DNA of 64,000 nt, from positions 1,612,001 to 1,676,000 of the forward strand of contig NZ_JAMJPL010000001.1 of NCBI RefSeq assembly GCF_023555055.1, written 5' to 3'. Position 1 is the stretch's first letter; each line of letters opens with the position of its first letter. The position numbers were made by a program, and so were the translations under genes. The stretch is from Marinobacter sp. ATCH36. Lineage in GTDB: Bacteria; Pseudomonadota; Gammaproteobacteria; Pseudomonadales; Oleiphilaceae. A model generated the notes under the pieces. The model ran no database searches, was not told the origin of the DNA, and saw only the letters and a program-made list of their open reading frames with translations. Of this stretch, positions 26,548-35,904 are shown piece after piece.

Positions 26548-27869
26548 GCGGCGGGCTCAGGTTTCCTCTGTTCTGGCGGATCTTCGTTTTCATCTGGCTT
26601 GCCATGGCCCTGACGATGGTCGTTGGCAGCCTGGTCACTTATACCCTGAAAGATCGTGAGCGGCAGGCCATTGAGCGCCAGGCAGGTTTGCAGGAGCTTG
26701 CCATGGAAGCCCTGGCCGTACGAGAAAACCAGGGCCGGGGCGATGCCTGGCGCTTTCTCAAAGAAAAAGGCAGTGATCTGGATCTGCACTTGTTCCTGAT
26801 TGAGGCTGACCATAATGATGGCAGCCTGCCGGAGTCCATTCGTGAGCGTATGGAATCCGTCGGCTGGTATCGACAGCGCCCCGCGGTGATTGAAGTGGCA
26901 GAGGGCTATCGACTGGTTGCCTGGCCACGCCTGAATGGCGAGGCATGGCTGAACCCCCGGGTTTATCAGTGGGTGGAGCTGGCCCTGGCTTTCGTCATCA
27001 TTACCCTCGCTTGCGCCTGGGTTGCCCGCCTGGTTTCGCGACCTTTGAGGCAGATGGAATTGACAGCGCGGGCGATTGCCGGCGGTGATAATTCCTTGCG
27101 GGTGGGTGATCGCATTACCAGGCGCAGGGATGAAGTGGGCGCGTTGGCAACGGCTTTTAACGCAATGACGGAACAGTTGTGCGGTTTGCTGGATCGTCAG
27201 ACGCATTTGCTCAGGGATATCTCCCACGATCTTCGCACGCCGCTGATGCGTCAGCGTGTTGCTATCGAACTGGCCAGTGAGGGGGGCTTGGACGAAGACC
27301 TGATGGCCTCAATCCTGCGCCAGAACGAACGTCTTGAAGCGATGACCTCCCAGATTCTGACGCTTTACCGGGTTTCGGAGCAGGGCGAGGATATCGAACG
27401 CGAAGCTGTCCAGCCAATCCGGGTAATTAATGAAGTACTCCAGGATGCTGCCGATTACGCCGAGCACCGGGGAGTGGACTGCCATCTGACCGTTGGCCCG
27501 GAGTGCCGGAATGCGTCTGTATTGGGCGATAAGGGGCTGCTGCAACGGGCATTTGACAATGTTGTTCAGAATGCCCTCGATCACACGCCGCCAGGCAAAG
27601 ACGTGCACATAGTATTGCGGGGAGAGCAGCGACATCTGTTACTCGAAATACGTGATGAGGGGCCAGGGGTGCCAGACGAGGTGCTCCCGCACCTGTTTGA
27701 GCCTTTCTATCGGGCAGATCGCTCCCGGGGTGGGAAGGGTTGGGGGCTTGGTCTCGCCATTACCCGTGACATTGTGGCTATTCACGACGGCCAGATTGAA
27801 GCCTTTAACGCTGAACCCGGTGGCCTGGTGGTGTTGCTGCGGTTTCCCATTTTCACCGGAGAAAATTGA
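26544..27869 (+). CDS. sensor histidine kinase, CpxA-like
   Basis: A 441-residue kinase: membrane helix about 10-34, short periplasmic domain 35-140, second helix about 142-165, HAMP linker to about 215, then HisKA with phosphorylatable His228 in LLRDISHDLRTPL, and the ATPase domain (FDNVVQNALDHTP, DEGPGVP, GWGLGLAI). It is the cognate partner of the preceding regulator. The periplasmic domain is small, as in CpxA-type kinases, so an envelope signal is likely. A DUF4136 lipoprotein gene follows. Confidence 0.88.
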   Translation: MSGGLRFPLFWRIFVFIWLAMALTMVVGSLVTYTLKDRERQAIERQAGLQELAMEALAVRENQGRGDAWRFLKEKGSDLDLHLFLIEADHNDGSLPESIRERMESVGWYRQRPAVIEVAEGYRLVAWPRLNGEAWLNPRVYQWVELALAFVIITLACAWVARLVSRPLRQMELTARAIAGGDNSLRVGDRITRRRDEVGALATAFNAMTEQLCGLLDRQTHLLRDISHDLRTPLMRQRVAIELASEGGLDEDLMASILRQNERLEAMTSQILTLYRVSEQGEDIEREAVQPIRVINEVLQDAADYAEHRGVDCHLTVGPECRNASVLGDKGLLQRAFDNVVQNALDHTPPGKDVHIVLRGEQRHLLLEIRDEGPGVPDEVLPHLFEPFYRADRSRGGKGWGLGLAITRDIVAIHDGQIEAFNAEPGGLVVLLRFPIFTGEN

Positions 27870-28000
27870 GTTCTGCGCATTTTGTGATGCCAGGGGAATG
27901 GATTACAGTTTCGACAATCAGGGAACGTTTACCGAAACTCCGAACGTCTACTGTGCGTATACTGGGATATAAACGGCATTAAAGAGAGGCAGTTGTCATC

Positions 28001-28525
28001 ATGAGAATTTTCCTTGTTTCGCTGTTGGTGCTGGCATTGACCGGATGTGCCAGTAACGTGGTAACAGATTACGATTCCGGCACGGTCTTCGGTAATTATG
28101 CATCCTGGGCTTTTGCACCACAGGGTGACGGTGAGAGTTTTACGTCCCTTGATGGCGGCCGCATTGAGAGAGCCGTGGAGCGAGAGCTTAACCGCAAATC
28201 CATGCGTAAGGTCGAGCAGAATGAAGCAGACCTGCTTGTCGCCTGGCAGATAGTCGAGGAAGAGCGTCTGGAGCGCACCGGTGTTGGCCTCGGTTTTGGT
28301 TTTGGCACTGGTAACTTTGGCTGGGGGCTGGCTTCGGCGCCACCGGTCCGGGAGATCGAGGAGGGCAAACTGGTTGTGGAACTGGTCGACACGGACACCG
28401 ACCGCGTTGTCTGGCGCGCAGCTAGCCGCCGGTACCTGAACGAAAACCAGTCGTCCGAGTCAAGGCGCAAGCTGATCGATGAAATTGTTGCGGATATGTT
28501 TGAAAAGTATCCTCCCGGAGTTTGA
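28001..28525 (+). CDS. DUF4136 family lipoprotein
   Basis: A 174-residue exported protein with lipobox LALTGC (Cys16) and a DUF4136 domain: YDSGTVFGNYASWAFAP, RIERAVERELNRKSMRKVEQNEADLLVAWQI, a glycine/phenylalanine-rich loop GFGFGTGNFGWG, then VELVDTDTDRVVWRA. Role unknown; it lies directly after the CpxRA-like system and could be a target. Confidence 0.85.
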   Translation: MRIFLVSLLVLALTGCASNVVTDYDSGTVFGNYASWAFAPQGDGESFTSLDGGRIERAVERELNRKSMRKVEQNEADLLVAWQIVEEERLERTGVGLGFGFGTGNFGWGLASAPPVREIEEGKLVVELVDTDTDRVVWRAASRRYLNENQSSESRRKLIDEIVADMFEKYPPGV

Positions 28526-28562
28526 AGCAACGGGTAGATCCTGAAATCAATAAGAGGGCGTT

Positions 28563-28916
28563 ATGAAGAATCGTTCTGGTGGGCTGGTTTTTTCCACGGA
28601 ACAGGGGCGTATGTGCCCCGGCTGTCGACAACCCGTTGATGATTGTGTTTGCGGGGCGGCGGCATGCCCCACAGGGGACGGCATTGTACGCGTAAGCCGT
28701 GAAACCAAGGGTCGCAAGGGCAAGGGTGTCACCCTGGTCACCGGTATTCCCCTTGACGAAAAGGAACTGAAGGCCTTCGCCAAGGTTCTCAAAGCCCGTT
28801 GTGGAACCGGTGGTACCGTCAAGGACGGCGTGGTGGAGATTCAGGGTGACCAGCGGGATACGCTGGTACCGCTGCTTCAGGAAAAAGGCTGGACGGTGAA
28901 AAAGGCCGGTGGCTGA
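28563..28916 (+). CDS. yciH: YciH/Sui1 (eIF1-like) translation factor
   Basis: A 117-residue protein with the SUI1 fold: VRVSRETKGRKGKGVTLVTG, LKARCGTGGTVKDGVVEIQG and DTLVPLLQEKGW. The N-terminus carries six cysteines including MCPGC and CVCGAAACP, a possible zinc site. YciH of E. coli is an eIF1 homologue that influences start-site fidelity. It is preceded by an ATG with a modest ribosome-binding site and lies between the DUF4136 and dadA genes. Confidence 0.88.
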   Translation: MKNRSGGLVFSTEQGRMCPGCRQPVDDCVCGAAACPTGDGIVRVSRETKGRKGKGVTLVTGIPLDEKELKAFAKVLKARCGTGGTVKDGVVEIQGDQRDTLVPLLQEKGWTVKKAGG

Positions 28917-28962
28917 CCGTTAACCTCCCTCCCGAAAAGTGTCAAATCAAGAGAGGACATGA

Positions 28963-30216
28963 ATGCATATACTGGTGCTCGGTGCGGGCGTTATTGGTGT
29001 CACAACCGCATGGTATTTGAGGCAGCAGGGATATGACGTTACCGTTATAGACCGGCAGAGTAATGCAGGGGCCGAAACCAGTTTTGCCAATGGTGGGCAG
29101 ATCTCGGTATCCCACGCCGAACCCTGGGCTAATCCCGCCGCACCATTAAAAGTGCTCAAGTGGCTTGCCCGCTCCGACGCACCACTGCTGTTCCGCCCTC
29201 GCATGGATCCTGCCCAATGGCGTTGGGCCATCGCATTTTTGCGGGAATGTTCGTCTGCCAGAGCTGCTCACAACATACGGCAGGTGGTGCGTCTTGGCAC
29301 CTACAGCCGTGAGTGTTTACAGGCACTGCGTAAGAGTACCGGAATCGAATACGATCACCTCGAAAAGGGTATTCTGCACTTCTACACCAACCCCAGGGAG
29401 TTCGAATCAGCTCTGAAGCCGGCTCAAATCATGCGGGAACTTGGGTGTAACCGCCAGGTGATTGATGCGGACCGCGCGGTTGAACTGGAGCCTGCGCTTT
29501 CGCCGGTCAAACACCGGATTGCCGGGGCAACCTATACCTCGGAAGACGAGTCTGGTGATGCCCGTCGGTTTACCCAGGCACTTGCCAGCAAAGCACAGGA
29601 AGCTGGCGTGGAGTTCCTGTTCGGGACAGAAATTCTCGGTTTCGAGAATACTTGGGACAGAGTACTCGGCGTGAACGTCATCCGTGAAGGCAAGCATCAG
29701 ACCCTGCGAGCGGGCCGTTATGTGCTCTGTCTGGGCAGTTTCAGTGGCATCCTGGCCCGGAGGCTTGGCCTGTCCCTCAACATCTACCCTGCAAAAGGCT
29801 ACTCCATAACCGTGCCAGTCAGGAATGAGGATGCTGCCTTCAGTGTCAGTCTCATTGATGACGAATATAAACTGGTCTTCTCTCGACTTGGTGACCGCAT
29901 CCGCGTTGCAGGCACAGCGGAATTGAGCGGCTATAGCCGGGAACTCAATCTTACCCGGTGCCGGGCCATCGTCCGGCGCACAACCGAACTCATGCCAGAG
30001 GCTGCTCACTGGGAACAATCGGAGTTCTGGGCCGGGCTGCGGCCGTCAACCCCTTCCAACGTGCCCTATATCGGGAAAAGTCATTTTGGCAATCTGTATC
30101 TGAACACTGGTCACGGAACCCTGGGATGGACCCATTCCTGTGGTTCTGCGGCTGCTTTGGCGGATATTGTGGCAGGACGTAAGCCAGACGTAGACTTCGC
30201 TTTCACCGGGCTCTAG
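28963..30216 (+). CDS. dadA: D-amino acid dehydrogenase, small subunit
   Basis: A 417-residue FAD enzyme that oxidatively deaminates D-amino acids (especially D-alanine) at the membrane. It opens with the dinucleotide motif VLGAGVIGVTTAWYL, has SFANGGQISVSHAEPWANP, the KGYSITVPV block and the C-terminal NTGHGTLGWTHSCGSA, all typical of DadA. Alr/DadX is not adjacent. A possible terminator hairpin follows at 30238. Confidence 0.92.
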   Translation: MHILVLGAGVIGVTTAWYLRQQGYDVTVIDRQSNAGAETSFANGGQISVSHAEPWANPAAPLKVLKWLARSDAPLLFRPRMDPAQWRWAIAFLRECSSARAAHNIRQVVRLGTYSRECLQALRKSTGIEYDHLEKGILHFYTNPREFESALKPAQIMRELGCNRQVIDADRAVELEPALSPVKHRIAGATYTSEDESGDARRFTQALASKAQEAGVEFLFGTEILGFENTWDRVLGVNVIREGKHQTLRAGRYVLCLGSFSGILARRLGLSLNIYPAKGYSITVPVRNEDAAFSVSLIDDEYKLVFSRLGDRIRVAGTAELSGYSRELNLTRCRAIVRRTTELMPEAAHWEQSEFWAGLRPSTPSNVPYIGKSHFGNLYLNTGHGTLGWTHSCGSAAALADIVAGRKPDVDFAFTGL

Positions 30217-30237
30217 GGGTCTGTGGTCAGAGGCGAG

Positions 30238-30268
30238 CGCCCCACATGCCAGCAGGGAATGTGGGGCG
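30238..30268. terminator. hairpin between convergent dadA and alkK
   Basis: A 10-bp perfect stem CGCCCCACAT / ATGTGGGGCG with an 11-base loop between the two convergent genes. Neither side has a T tract, so it may be an attenuating or stabilising hairpin rather than a classical terminator. Confidence 0.5.
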
Positions 30269-30283
30269 GACGATCAGAGAGGT

Positions 30284-31927
30284 TTACTTCAACTGATCCC
30301 GGATCAGTTTCTTGTTGATCTTGCCAACACTGGTTTTTGGGATATCGTCAACGAAGTCAATCTGGTTGGGTATGGCCCACTTGTTGATTTCGCCGGAATC
30401 CACAAACTGCTTGAGATGGGTCTGAATATCCTCGAGAGTTGCTTCCTCACCGGGTTTTAAAGTCACCATAGCGTGAGGGCGCTCACCCCATTTCTCGTCC
30501 GGTACACCCACTACGGCGGCGCCGTCAACAGCCGGGTGTTGGCTTATCAGATTTTCCAGATCAAGAGATGATAGCCACTCACCGCCGGTTTTGATGACAT
30601 CCTTGATACGGTCTTTAATAGTGAGGGTGTGGTCAGGTTCCATACTGGCGACATCACCGGTGTGCAGCCAGCCACCTTGCCATAGTTCCTCACCTTTTTC
30701 GGGCTGTTTGAAATAACCCTGTGTCAGCCACGGAGCGCGGGCAACAACTTCGCCTTTGGCCTCGCCATCATGGGGAAGGGGATTGCCGTCCGGGTCCACT
30801 ATTTCAAGTTCCACCATTGGTACAGCAACGCCGGTTTTCACCCTGATGGCAGTCTGCTGCTCCAGAGGCAGCTCCATATCTTCCGGCTTGAGATGCGAGG
30901 CACTCAGCAACGGGCAGGTTTCAGACATGCCGTAAGCGGTGTACATCTTGATTCCGAGCTTTGCCCCTGCATCGCAAAGACCCTTTGTCAGTGCGCTACC
31001 GCCGATAAGCACGTGCCAGTTGCTGAGGTCGGCTGTTTTGATGGATTCGGTGCCCATCATCATCTGCATAATGGTTGGTACGCAGTGTGAAAAGGTGACC
31101 TTATGTTCCTTCAAAAGATCGACGAGCAGCTCTGGCTCATATCGACCAGGGTATACCTGTTTTACGCCCAGCATTGTAGCGGCGTAGGGCACGCCCCAGG
31201 CATGAACGTGAAACATTGGCGTCAAGGGCATGTAAACGGATGAGGAGCGGAGTAGCGGCATCTCATCGAACGCGGCAGTGACACCGGTCATGGTCAGGGT
31301 GTGCAGCACCAGCTGCCGATGGCTGAAGTACACGCCTTTCGGATTGCCTGTGGTGCCGGTGGTATAGAAAGTGGTCGCTACGCTGTTTTCGTCAAAATCC
31401 GGAAAGTCGAACTGATTGTCAGCTTTGGCCAGCAAGGCTTCGTATTCACCGATCGCATCGACAGGCGCAGCTTTTGCTGTATCGCTGTCAGTCAGTTGAA
31501 TCCAGGTTTTGACGGTTTTGATGTCGTCTTTCACGCCTTCGATGATCGGAAGGAAGTCGTCGTGTACCAGTACCACATCGTCTTCGGCGTGGTTCATGGT
31601 GTAGACAATCTGCTCTGGAGAGAGGCGAACGTTGATGGTGTGCAGAATGGCACCAATCATCGGTACGGCAAAGAAGCATTCCAGGTATCGAGGCGTGTCC
31701 CAGTCCATAACCGCAACAGTATCACCGGGTTTGACGCCGGCATCGGTCAGGGCGTTAGCCAGGCGGTGGATGCGATCTACAAGATCGGTATAGGTGTACT
31801 TGCTGCGATTGCCGTAAACGATTTCCTGGTCCGGATTATAGCGCGGGCCGGAAAGCAGGAGTTGCTTGATCAGCAGTGGATACTGATAGGCGTTATCTGC
31901 TGGTGCCAGGATGCGGGTCTGTGCCAT
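30284..31927 (-). CDS. alkK: fatty acid-CoA ligase, AlkK type
   Basis: A 547-residue adenylate-forming ligase, similar in design to AlkK of alkane-degrading Pseudomonas, which activates medium-chain acids. Motifs: TTGTTGNPKGVYFSHRQL (P-loop), TAYGMSETCPLLS, WLHTGDVASM, IKDVIKTGGEWLSSLDLE and the C-terminal TSVGKINKKLIRD with the catalytic Lys. The ATG at 31927 has AGAGGTACC upstream. Gene symbol is by motif resemblance; acid chain length is not readable. Confidence 0.82.
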   Translation of the reverse strand: MAQTRILAPADNAYQYPLLIKQLLLSGPRYNPDQEIVYGNRSKYTYTDLVDRIHRLANALTDAGVKPGDTVAVMDWDTPRYLECFFAVPMIGAILHTINVRLSPEQIVYTMNHAEDDVVLVHDDFLPIIEGVKDDIKTVKTWIQLTDSDTAKAAPVDAIGEYEALLAKADNQFDFPDFDENSVATTFYTTGTTGNPKGVYFSHRQLVLHTLTMTGVTAAFDEMPLLRSSSVYMPLTPMFHVHAWGVPYAATMLGVKQVYPGRYEPELLVDLLKEHKVTFSHCVPTIMQMMMGTESIKTADLSNWHVLIGGSALTKGLCDAGAKLGIKMYTAYGMSETCPLLSASHLKPEDMELPLEQQTAIRVKTGVAVPMVELEIVDPDGNPLPHDGEAKGEVVARAPWLTQGYFKQPEKGEELWQGGWLHTGDVASMEPDHTLTIKDRIKDVIKTGGEWLSSLDLENLISQHPAVDGAAVVGVPDEKWGERPHAMVTLKPGEEATLEDIQTHLKQFVDSGEINKWAIPNQIDFVDDIPKTSVGKINKKLIRDQLK

Positions 31928-32040
31928 AACTCGGTACCTCTTTCTCAATTGTTTAATTTATAACGAGAAGGGACTAAATTTGACACAGTTTTACGCTGAC
32001 GGAAACCTTTGTGGATCAAAAAAATTACTGATCTTCAGGC

Positions 32041-32322
32041 TTACTCGTAGGTGCAGAGGTAGGCGGTGTCAATGTCGGTTCTGGCTTTGAAACTGGCCTG
32101 TCCGGCTACCTCGAAAAATTCACCGGAACCGTAGGTCATCCACTCTTCCATGCCTGGCAAAAGCACGGTGAGGGCGCCACTGATGACGGTCATGGTTTCC
32201 TTCTTGTTCGTGCCGAATTCATATTCGCCCGGGCTGATCACGCCCACTGTTGCTGGCAGTGTGGAGGTTTGAAAGGCAATCGATTTGGCCTTGCCGTCAA
32301 AATATTCGTTTACTTTCAACAT
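32041..32322 (-). CDS. ppnP: pyrimidine/purine nucleoside phosphorylase
   Basis: A 93-residue cupin of the PpnP (YaiE) family, which phosphorolyses several nucleosides to base and ribose-1-phosphate. Family signatures: LKVNEYFDGKAKSI, VGVISPGEYEFGTNKKETM and the barrel end FEVAGQASFKARTDIDTAYLC. It lies alone between alkK and the Mrp operon. A short stem with a run of T follows its stop on the minus strand. Confidence 0.92.
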   Translation of the reverse strand: MLKVNEYFDGKAKSIAFQTSTLPATVGVISPGEYEFGTNKKETMTVISGALTVLLPGMEEWMTYGSGEFFEVAGQASFKARTDIDTAYLCTYE

Positions 32323-32416
32323 GAAGGTGTCTCCTCAAAAATTGGTAGATGCACTATACGCGAAATTATATTGCGACGATGTGAAAAGCACCGCGGCAGA
32401 CTTTAAAGCCGGGGCA

Positions 32417-32830
32417 CTAGGGGTCTTCGGGTGACTCGGGTTCGGGCGGAGGTGTCACGCTCTCAGGGCTACCCTCGTAGCCGCTGCTGAGCTTGTGTGT
32501 GTCGGAATCGTAGTTCTCACGGAGTTCGTCCTTCACAGTGCCGTCCCAGAGCGTGGTACCGGTGAAGTATCCGGCGCGCCCGATAACGTGTGCGGCGATG
32601 GGTGACGTGATCAGGATAAACACCACAATGGCGAAGGCCCTGGCAAATACGACGCTGTCAGCAAAAAAGAATGCCACCCCACCCATGGTGAACATGGCGC
32701 CCATGGCGCCGGCCTTGGTGGACGCATGCATGCGAGTGGGCAAATCAGGCAGGCGAACAATGCCCACCGCCGCCAGCAGCATGAATGAGGCTCCGGCTAA
32801 CAGGAATGCTGATACAAGGATTTCAGTCAT
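32417..32830 (-). CDS. mrpG: Na+/H+ antiporter subunit G
   Basis: A 137-residue membrane protein with three helices; signatures LPDLPTRMHASTKAG and GMGG-type MGAMFTMGGVAFFF. Last gene of the seven-gene Mrp operon. It starts eight bases inside the mrpF end with GGGGGACG upstream. The tail after about residue 110 is hydrophilic and proline/glutamate-rich. Confidence 0.9.
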   Translation of the reverse strand: MTEILVSAFLLAGASFMLLAAVGIVRLPDLPTRMHASTKAGAMGAMFTMGGVAFFFADSVVFARAFAIVVFILITSPIAAHVIGRAGYFTGTTLWDGTVKDELRENYDSDTHKLSSGYEGSPESVTPPPEPESPEDP

Positions 32831-33095
32831 TCTTGCGTCCCCCCCGTTCCAGGAAGCGGGCAAAACCGATGGCTGCCAGGAATGCGGTCAGGGCTATGAC
32901 GATGGCAACATCAAGCAGGCTTGAAACACCGGTATCAATGGCATGAACACCGACGTAACCCACGACAATGGACGCTATCAGCTCAAGGGCTACAACCCTG
33001 TCAGGCAGTGATGGCCCCCTGGTCAGGCGAATGAACGCGAACAGGAGTGCCACCGAGAGCATGAAATAGACAATGTTGATCACAAACGGAATCAC
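32823..33095 (-). CDS. mrpF: Na+/H+ antiporter subunit F
   Basis: A 90-residue protein with three helices, containing RLTRGPSLPDRVVALELI, a hallmark of MrpF/MnhF. It overlaps mrpG and lies 11 bp after mrpE. In the Mrp complex it is part of the small-subunit module. Confidence 0.92.
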   Translation of the reverse strand: MIPFVINIVYFMLSVALLFAFIRLTRGPSLPDRVVALELIASIVVGYVGVHAIDTGVSSLLDVAIVIALTAFLAAIGFARFLERGGRKND

Positions 33096-33106
33096 GTGCT
33101 GGCTCC

Positions 33107-33580
33107 TCAGCGCAGGATTTTCAGGATTCGGTGTTCAAGTTCCCTGAGATCCTGCCGCAGCTGCTCCTCGTCCTGGAGAAACATTGCATGTATGAAAAGC
33201 ACCTGGCGATCGTCTGACACGTCCAGGCTCAGGGTTCCCGGCGTCAGCGAAATGACGCTGCTCAGAAACATGATCTCGACATCGGTATGGGCTTCAAGGC
33301 GAAATGCAATCACACCGGGTCTCATATACCAGACCGGGGTGGCAACGTCGTAGGCTACGCGGAAGTTGGCTTTTACCAGCTCTTTCACGAAAAATACCAA
33401 AAATGCTGCTACCCGGGGAATACGGCTTGAATAGCCCTTGAGTACCGGTACCTGCCTTTGCAGGACCATCAGTGCCAGGTACGCAAAGAAAAAGCCCGCC
33501 ATGAAGTTCATCGCAGAGAAGTTGCCGCTCAGGGCCACCCAGGCAAGTGCCAGCATGATGTTCCAGAAGAAACCGATCAT
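33107..33580 (-). CDS. mrpE: Na+/H+ antiporter subunit E
   Basis: A 157-residue subunit with two N-terminal helices and a cytoplasmic part. SLTPGTLSLDVSDDRQVLFIHAM near the C-terminus is diagnostic of MrpE. Its ATG overlaps the mrpD stop. Confidence 0.92.
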   Translation of the reverse strand: MIGFFWNIMLALAWVALSGNFSAMNFMAGFFFAYLALMVLQRQVPVLKGYSSRIPRVAAFLVFFVKELVKANFRVAYDVATPVWYMRPGVIAFRLEAHTDVEIMFLSSVISLTPGTLSLDVSDDRQVLFIHAMFLQDEEQLRQDLRELEHRILKILR

Positions 33581-35088
33581 TGTGCACCTCCCAGAACAGC
33601 ATCTATGTAGAGTTCGGGGCTGGTCAACTGGTCCGCTGCCATCTCTGCCAGTTCATAGATGGGCTGGCCGTTCAGGCCAATGAAGAGGGTGCAGGCAGCA
33701 AGGCCAACAACAGGAATAAAGTAGGCGTATTTATGGCCGGTTTTGATCTCACCCCGCAGACGGCCGAGGGACTCAACATGTTCAGGCCGCTTTTTCCAGA
33801 ATACTTCCGCCCAGATCTTGATCATCGAATAAAGCGTTAGCAGGCCTACTAACAGGCCAATGCCCGTCACCACGTAGGCCTCGGCTTCCAGGCCTGCCCG
33901 AATAACCACAAACTTTGCAAAAAAGCCGGATAACGGCGGAATACCGGCCAGTGAAAGAGCTGGTATCAGAAACAGAAGCGCAAGCATGGGGCGTTCTTTG
34001 TACATGCCGCCCAGGTCTTTCAACTCATAACTCCCCAGTAATCGGTAGACGATGCCACTCACCAGGAACAGATTCGTCTTAACAATGATGTGGTGCATGA
34101 TGTAGAACACGCCCCCGATAATTGCCAGCGGGGTAAAGAGCGCGAGCCCGAGAATCATGTAGCCAATCTGGCTGACAATGTGGAATGACAGAATTCTGCG
34201 AAACTCGAATTGGGCTGCGGCTCCCAGAACACCGGTCAGCATCGTCAGCGCCGCGGCCCACAGCAGGATGGTGTGGGTGTATTCCACATCCTGGGTGAAG
34301 ATCAAAGTGAATACACGGTACAGGGCGTAGACCCCGACCTTGGTCAGCAGCCCGGCAAACAGGGCAGAAACAGCCACCTGCGGGGTGTGGTAGGAGGCAG
34401 GAAGCCAGAAAAACAGCGGGAATGCTGCCGCCTTAATGCCAAAGGACACCATGAACATCATCGATATTACCGTGACCATGCCGGGGTCTTCCAGTGTTGC
34501 CACTTTCTGGGCAATATCGGCCATGTTGAGGGTGCCGACGGTTCCGTAAAGCAGGCCGACCGCAGACAGGAACATGGCGGACGAGAACAGGTTCAGGGTG
34601 ACGTATTTGATGGCACCTTCCATCTGCGCCCGTTCGCCTCCGAGGGTGAGCAGGGCGAAAGAGGCAAGCAGCATGACCTCAAACCAGACGAACAGGTTGA
34701 AAATGTCGCCGGTCAGGAAAGAACCAGCCACCCCGGCCAGCAACAGGTGCATCAGCGGATAATAACCGAACTTCTCATGCCCGCTGGGCGTGGACGCCAG
34801 TGAATAGATGGCAATGGCAAGACCGATGATCCCGGTCAACACGATCATGATCGCACTGAGTATGTCGGAGACGAATACAATACTGAAGGGTGCCGGCCAG
34901 CTCCCCATTTCCATCACCAGGAAGCCCTGGTCAATGGTTGAGCGCAGCAGCCAGACGCTGGCGGCGAGCAAAAGGGCCGTAGCCAGAACCGCCAGGATGC
35001 GCTGATAGCGAACCGAGCGCCACAGTGCCACTGACAGGGCGCCGGAAATCAGCGGAATGAGAATCGGGAGGACGAGTTCCAGGTTCAA
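33577..35088 (-). CDS. mrpD: Na+/H+ antiporter subunit D
   Basis: A 503-residue proton-conducting subunit homologous to complex I NuoN-like proteins, with about 14 helices. Motifs [23 protein letters not shown] with the essential Glu, [14 protein letters not shown] and [13 protein letters not shown] with the conserved Lys are present. It overlaps mrpC and mrpE by four bases each. Confidence 0.95.
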   Translation of the reverse strand: MNLELVLPILIPLISGALSVALWRSVRYQRILAVLATALLLAASVWLLRSTIDQGFLVMEMGSWPAPFSIVFVSDILSAIMIVLTGIIGLAIAIYSLASTPSGHEKFGYYPLMHLLLAGVAGSFLTGDIFNLFVWFEVMLLASFALLTLGGERAQMEGAIKYVTLNLFSSAMFLSAVGLLYGTVGTLNMADIAQKVATLEDPGMVTVISMMFMVSFGIKAAAFPLFFWLPASYHTPQVAVSALFAGLLTKVGVYALYRVFTLIFTQDVEYTHTILLWAAALTMLTGVLGAAAQFEFRRILSFHIVSQIGYMILGLALFTPLAIIGGVFYIMHHIIVKTNLFLVSGIVYRLLGSYELKDLGGMYKERPMLALLFLIPALSLAGIPPLSGFFAKFVVIRAGLEAEAYVVTGIGLLVGLLTLYSMIKIWAEVFWKKRPEHVESLGRLRGEIKTGHKYAYFIPVVGLAACTLFIGLNGQPIYELAEMAADQLTSPELYIDAVLGGAQ

Positions 35089-35432
35089 GTGTCCGTATCC
35101 TTCATCTGGTCGAGGTCATCGGTTCCCACTACTTCATACGCGCGGCGTATAAGAACCACTGCGAAGGCCAGGACGCCGAAGGCGATAACGATGGCGGTCA
35201 GTATCAGTGCCTGGGGTAACGGGTCAGCAACCGCACCCAGGGGTGCATCAGCCCCTTCCGGAAGCAGGGGAGGAGCCCCCCTGGTCATGCCGGAGACCAC
35301 AAAAATGAGAAGATTGGCAGCGTTACTCAGCATTATCAGACCGATGACCAGTTTGACAATGGAGCGTCGCAGCATCATGTAAATCGCTGCCGCGAAAAGG
35401 ATGCCGACAACGTAAGCCATCAGACTTTCCAT
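35085..35432 (-). CDS. mrpC: Na+/H+ antiporter subunit C
   Basis: A 115-residue NuoK-like subunit with three helices; [14 protein letters not shown] and [17 protein letters not shown] are the signature stretch. The ATG at 35432 follows AAGGAGGGCC; the 9 codons upstream to 35459 are not supported. It starts 46 bp after mrpB ends. Confidence 0.93.
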   Translation of the reverse strand: MESLMAYVVGILFAAAIYMMLRRSIVKLVIGLIMLSNAANLLIFVVSGMTRGAPPLLPEGADAPLGAVADPLPQALILTAIVIAFGVLAFAVVLIRRAYEVVGTDDLDQMKDTDT

Positions 35433-35478
35433 AATGGCCCTCCTTTTGAATGGCTGCATTGGATGTTAATACCCTGGT

Positions 35479-35904
35479 TCATTCCTCCGACTCCATCAGG
35501 TTGATAACAAATGTCATGATGGTGCCAAGAACCGCCGCGTAAACACCAATATCGAAAATCAGTGGTGTTGACAGCTTGAGGTAGCTACCTCCGGGAAGCG
35601 GTAACTCCCACCAATGAGCGGTCAGCATGGGCTGGCCTGCCAGAAAGGCAGGAATAGTCGAGGCGATGGCAAACAACAGCCCAGCAGCCAGGAGATCCCT
35701 GGGGGCGACCCGAAGGATACGGCGAGTGGGTTCCGAGCCAAACGCAAAGGCATAGAGCACAAAAGCACTCGCCGCTACCAGTCCTCCAATGAAACCGCCA
35801 CCGGGCTCGTCGTGGCCACGGAGCAGCAGGAAGACGGAAAACATAAGCTGCAATGGCATGATAAACAGTGCAGCGGTGTGCAGAATCAGGGTATTGGATT
35901 TCAT
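35479..35904 (-). CDS. mrpB: Na+/H+ antiporter subunit B
   Basis: A 141-residue MnhB-domain subunit with four helices, containing RGHDEPGGGFIGGLVAASAFVL, the diagnostic motif. The start overlaps the mrpA stop by ATGA. Confidence 0.94.
   Translation of the reverse strand: MKSNTLILHTAALFIMPLQLMFSVFLLLRGHDEPGGGFIGGLVAASAFVLYAFAFGSEPTRRILRVAPRDLLAAGLLFAIASTIPAFLAGQPMLTAHWWELPLPGGSYLKLSTPLIFDIGVYAAVLGTIMTFVINLMESEE

Noticed and set aside
27870..28000. CpxR-type tandem GTAAA repeats before the DUF4136 gene
   Set aside because: Only a single weak match was present, so no regulatory site was called.
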